Positions 63,901 through 64,000 of a stretch of DNA of 64,000 nucleotides are shown here, one piece after another. Position numbers and translations under genes: made by a program. How positions within the stretch are numbered: the stretch's first letter is position 1; each line of letters starts with the position of its first letter. The notes beneath the pieces are model-generated. The model saw nothing but the letters and a program-made list of their open reading frames with translations. It searched no databases and had not been told where the DNA came from. The stretch is from Gigaspora rosea (lineage: Eukaryota; Glomeromycota; Glomeromycetes; Diversisporales; Gigasporaceae), in assembly GCA_003550325.1 (NCBI GenBank), contig QKWP01000845.1:13520-77519 (forward strand), written 5' to 3'.

Positions 63901-63924
63901 GATAAATATTTTAGATAAAAGCAT
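51932..63924 (-). CDS. Micro-exon gene (about 93 exons, mostly 3 nt) encoding a signal-peptide and transmembrane protein
   Basis: On the minus strand, 77 internal exons are exactly 3 nt and 13 others are 6-21 nt, always multiples of three. They are bounded by TATTAG acceptors and GTAAGTATAA donors and spaced by introns of mostly 70-140 nt. Concatenated they give 345 nt with one continuous open frame, in which every micro-intron is phase 2. Exon 1 encodes MLLSKIFIILLAFNLAVYSVV (signal peptide or anchor), a Lys/Glu-rich stretch ending EKR (possible Kex2 site). Exon 2 leads into a membrane span. A proline-rich tail and Thr-Ala repeats follow, ending NPTQAH and stop. Predicted length is about 185 residues from 12 kb. 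Exon 1 of this copy lacks one A in a homopolymer compared with the left copy, and one donor (60531) is AT. Two donors are GC. No homologous family was recognised; the function is unknown. The gene model is an inference from sequence, not transcript-tested. Confidence 0.82.
52095..52412. mobile_element. pogo-like MITE with a second copy nested inside
   Basis: Outer element: CAGTCAGCCTCC to GGGAGTGTTGATTG, flanked by TA, orthologous to 4802-4972. A second member, CAGTCAGACCTCTCTAAGTGCAC to GTGCACTTAGTGAGGGCTGACTG (52137-52310), sits inside it only in this copy. Confidence 0.75.
54132..54473. mobile_element. Tc1/mariner-type MITE private to the right copy
   Basis: The ends TGGAGTGCTCCGTATTAAAA and TTTTAATACGGAGCACTCCA are perfect inverted repeats of 34 bp with TA on both sides. 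The left copy shows the empty TA site near 14761. Perfect ends suggest recent insertion. Confidence 0.92.
54954..56971 (-). other. Right gene, micro-exons of the basic segment
   Basis: Exons in coding order: 56969 TTA, 56862 TAC, 56742 TCA, 56643 TAA, 56522 CCCGAA, 56416 ATA, 56301 TCC, 56217 TGC, 56080 TGT, 55974 ACG, 55470 GGC, 55393 AAA, 55312 ATA, 55240 CCC, 55153 ACCAAGAAG, 55068 AGG, 54954 GGA. They encode about YTHNPKYPAVRAKYPPRRG. Exons 55393 and 55153 have GC donors where the left copy has GT. Exon 56522 has lost the A of the usual TTAC and uses a GTATAAAT donor instead, giving 6 nt. Confidence 0.78.
55560..55934. mobile_element. MITE with GGGAAGTCCTATTTTGACC ends, longer version
   Basis: Homologous to 15874-16030 but with over 200 bp extra, including a TTTTATTTTTATTT tract and an ambiguous base at 55858. 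It sits in the intron between micro-exons 55974 and 55470. Confidence 0.65.
57096..59004 (-). other. Right gene, micro-exons of the central segment
   Basis: Exons in coding order: 59002 TCC, 58901 TTT, 58798 TGA, 58669 TCC, 58573 CAA, 58468 CGA, 58350 CTA, 58239 TAA, 58144 GCG, 58044 CCC, 57923 CGT, 57811 TCC, 57698 TAA, 57575 TAT, 57452 CGT, 57342 TTG, 57228 CGT, 57096 TTC. They encode about RPFDPNDYKRPVPNIVCVS. All are exactly 3 nt. Donors are GTAAGTAT, GTGAGTAT or GTTAGTAT. Confidence 0.82.
59131..60918 (-). other. Right gene, micro-exons of the proline-rich segment
   Basis: Exons in coding order: 60916 TAC, 60826 TCCTGG, 60715 TGC, 60532 TCC, 60438 ACA, 60358 TAT, 60251 GGA, 60145 ACC, 60016 ACCAAA, 59909 ATT, 59783 TCC, 59686 TCG, 59557 TGA, 59443 ACG, 59357 ACC, 59238 CCC, 59131 TCG. 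They encode about HTPGAPHMEPPKFPRERPP. Exon 60016 uses a GTATAAAC donor six bases past the acceptor. Exon 60532 has a donor changed to ATGAGT. Exon 59131 uses GTCAGT. The TGA at 59557 is out of frame because introns are phase 2. Confidence 0.8.
61366..61498. repeat. 16-bp intronic minisatellite
   Basis: About eight copies of a AACATTAGAAGTATAA-type unit lie within the intron between exons 61541 and 61333. The left copy (25440-25520) has only about three to four. Confidence 0.85.
62300..62584. mobile_element. MITE with GGTTAAAGCGGAGGGAA ends
   Basis: The ends GGTTAAAGCGGAGGGAA and TTCCCTCCGCTTTAACC lie just inside a perfect direct repeat CTAATTCGG (62291-62299, 62585-62593). The left copy has a single, unoccupied AATTCGG site. 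The short minus-strand frame over it is not a gene. Confidence 0.88.
62612..62870. mobile_element. MITE with AATGTGTGCCAGGT ends
   Basis: AATGTGTGCCAGGTTTGTGG and its inverted partner CCACCGACCTGGCACACATT bound the element. The core (TTGCCCAACGAAGACTTTTT to GTTACGTTACA) resembles that of 22044-22408. It is absent from the left copy. Confidence 0.82.
63540..63924 (-). other. Right gene, exons 1-3: signal peptide and entry into the array
   Basis: Exon 1 coding part is 63757-63924, with start codon 63922-63924 and donor G|GTAATATT. Intron 1 is 102 nt and phase 1, ending GGAATCAG. Exon 2 is 63624-63654 (31 nt), coding after the split Ala codon for LSFFVPVPA and the first two bases of a Leu codon. 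The left copy reads LTIFVPVPV here. Exon 3 is 63540-63542, ATT. A frame check: upstream of exon 2 the same frame meets a stop within 21 nt, so the acceptor is required. Confidence 0.75.
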
Positions 63925-64000
63925 TTTTGCAGCAAAAATTTTCAAGATTATCTTAATATTAATTTACAAAACGCAAACAAACAAAAACAAATTATTAAAA
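63925..64000 (-). promoter_or_regulatory. Start of the right gene's upstream region, cut by window edge
   Basis: Only 76 bp 5' of the start codon are present, and they match 27475-27550. No promoter element can be named. Confidence 0.3.

Noticed and set aside
51932-63924. Alternative reading of the joined exons starting at the third base of each triplet
   Set aside because: It is mostly open because many triplets end in C, but it stops early after exon 2. It makes the left-right differences nonsynonymous, and it does not use the terminal-exon stop directly.
51932-63924. Triplet-aligned reading (each 3-nt exon as one codon)
   Set aside because: At least ten exons or exon parts would be stops (TGA, TAA, TAG).
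1-64000. tRNA and rRNA genes
   Set aside because: I looked for T-loop and A/B-box-like words and for rRNA-like GC-rich blocks while reading; nothing convincing was seen, but no covariance search could be run.

Overview
This is a eukaryotic, very AT-rich, transposon-packed window. Several signs together suggest an early-diverging filamentous fungus, most like a Glomeromycotina (Rhizophagus-type) genome. These are short introns with GTAAGTAT donors, decayed Sel1/TPR-repeat genes whose units read like RYKDAIIDLTKLLDIEPNN, dense MITEs, and hAT and long-TIR DNA transposons. The organism is an inference. No bacterial or viral gene was seen.

The main content is one extraordinary gene on the minus strand, present twice in direct orientation. 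The complete copy is at 51932-63924, and an older, heavily interrupted copy is at 4638-27474. Each begins with a normal first exon encoding a signal-peptide-like N-terminus (MLLSKIFIILLAFNLAVYSVV) and a 31-nt second exon. About 90 internal micro-exons follow, 77 of them exactly 3 nt long in the right copy. Each sits between a perfect-looking acceptor (TTATTAG) and donor (GTAAGTATAA) and is separated from the next by introns of about 70-140 nt. All other internal exons are 6, 9, 12, 15 or 21 nt. Joined in order, the right-copy micro-exons give 345 nt with one fully open frame. It joins in frame to exon 2 at one end and to a 13-nt terminal exon with a stop at the other. All the micro-introns are phase 2. 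The predicted product is about 185 residues: signal peptide, charged segment ending in KR, transmembrane segment, proline-rich tail and Thr-Ala repeats. Differences between the two copies are often synonymous in this frame and not in the alternatives.

Layout. 1-2480: MITEs and AT-rich DNA. 2485-3560: a dispersed repeat with other copies at 27893-29150 and 49190-49920. 3560-4637: 3' flank of the left gene copy. 4638-27474: left micro-exon gene, split by an 8-kb insertion (5412-13481, carrying Sel1/TPR remains and MITEs), a 2.6-kb hAT element (18026-20640) and smaller MITEs. 27475-35870: noncoding repeats, minisatellites and foldback elements. 35875-36863: a 1-kb non-autonomous element. 38095-39140: a foldback. 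39511-49055: a 9.5-kb long-TIR transposon with 9-bp target duplications, a decayed transposase gene and two nested insertions. 49190-51931: dispersed repeat, another 1-kb non-autonomous element (50202-51185) and 3' flank. 51932-63924: right micro-exon gene, with its promoter cut by the window edge.

The two gene copies and their private insertions give a relative history. An ancestral gene already had the micro-exon structure. The whole locus was then duplicated, and afterwards the left copy lost splice sites and accumulated transposons while the right copy stayed nearly intact.
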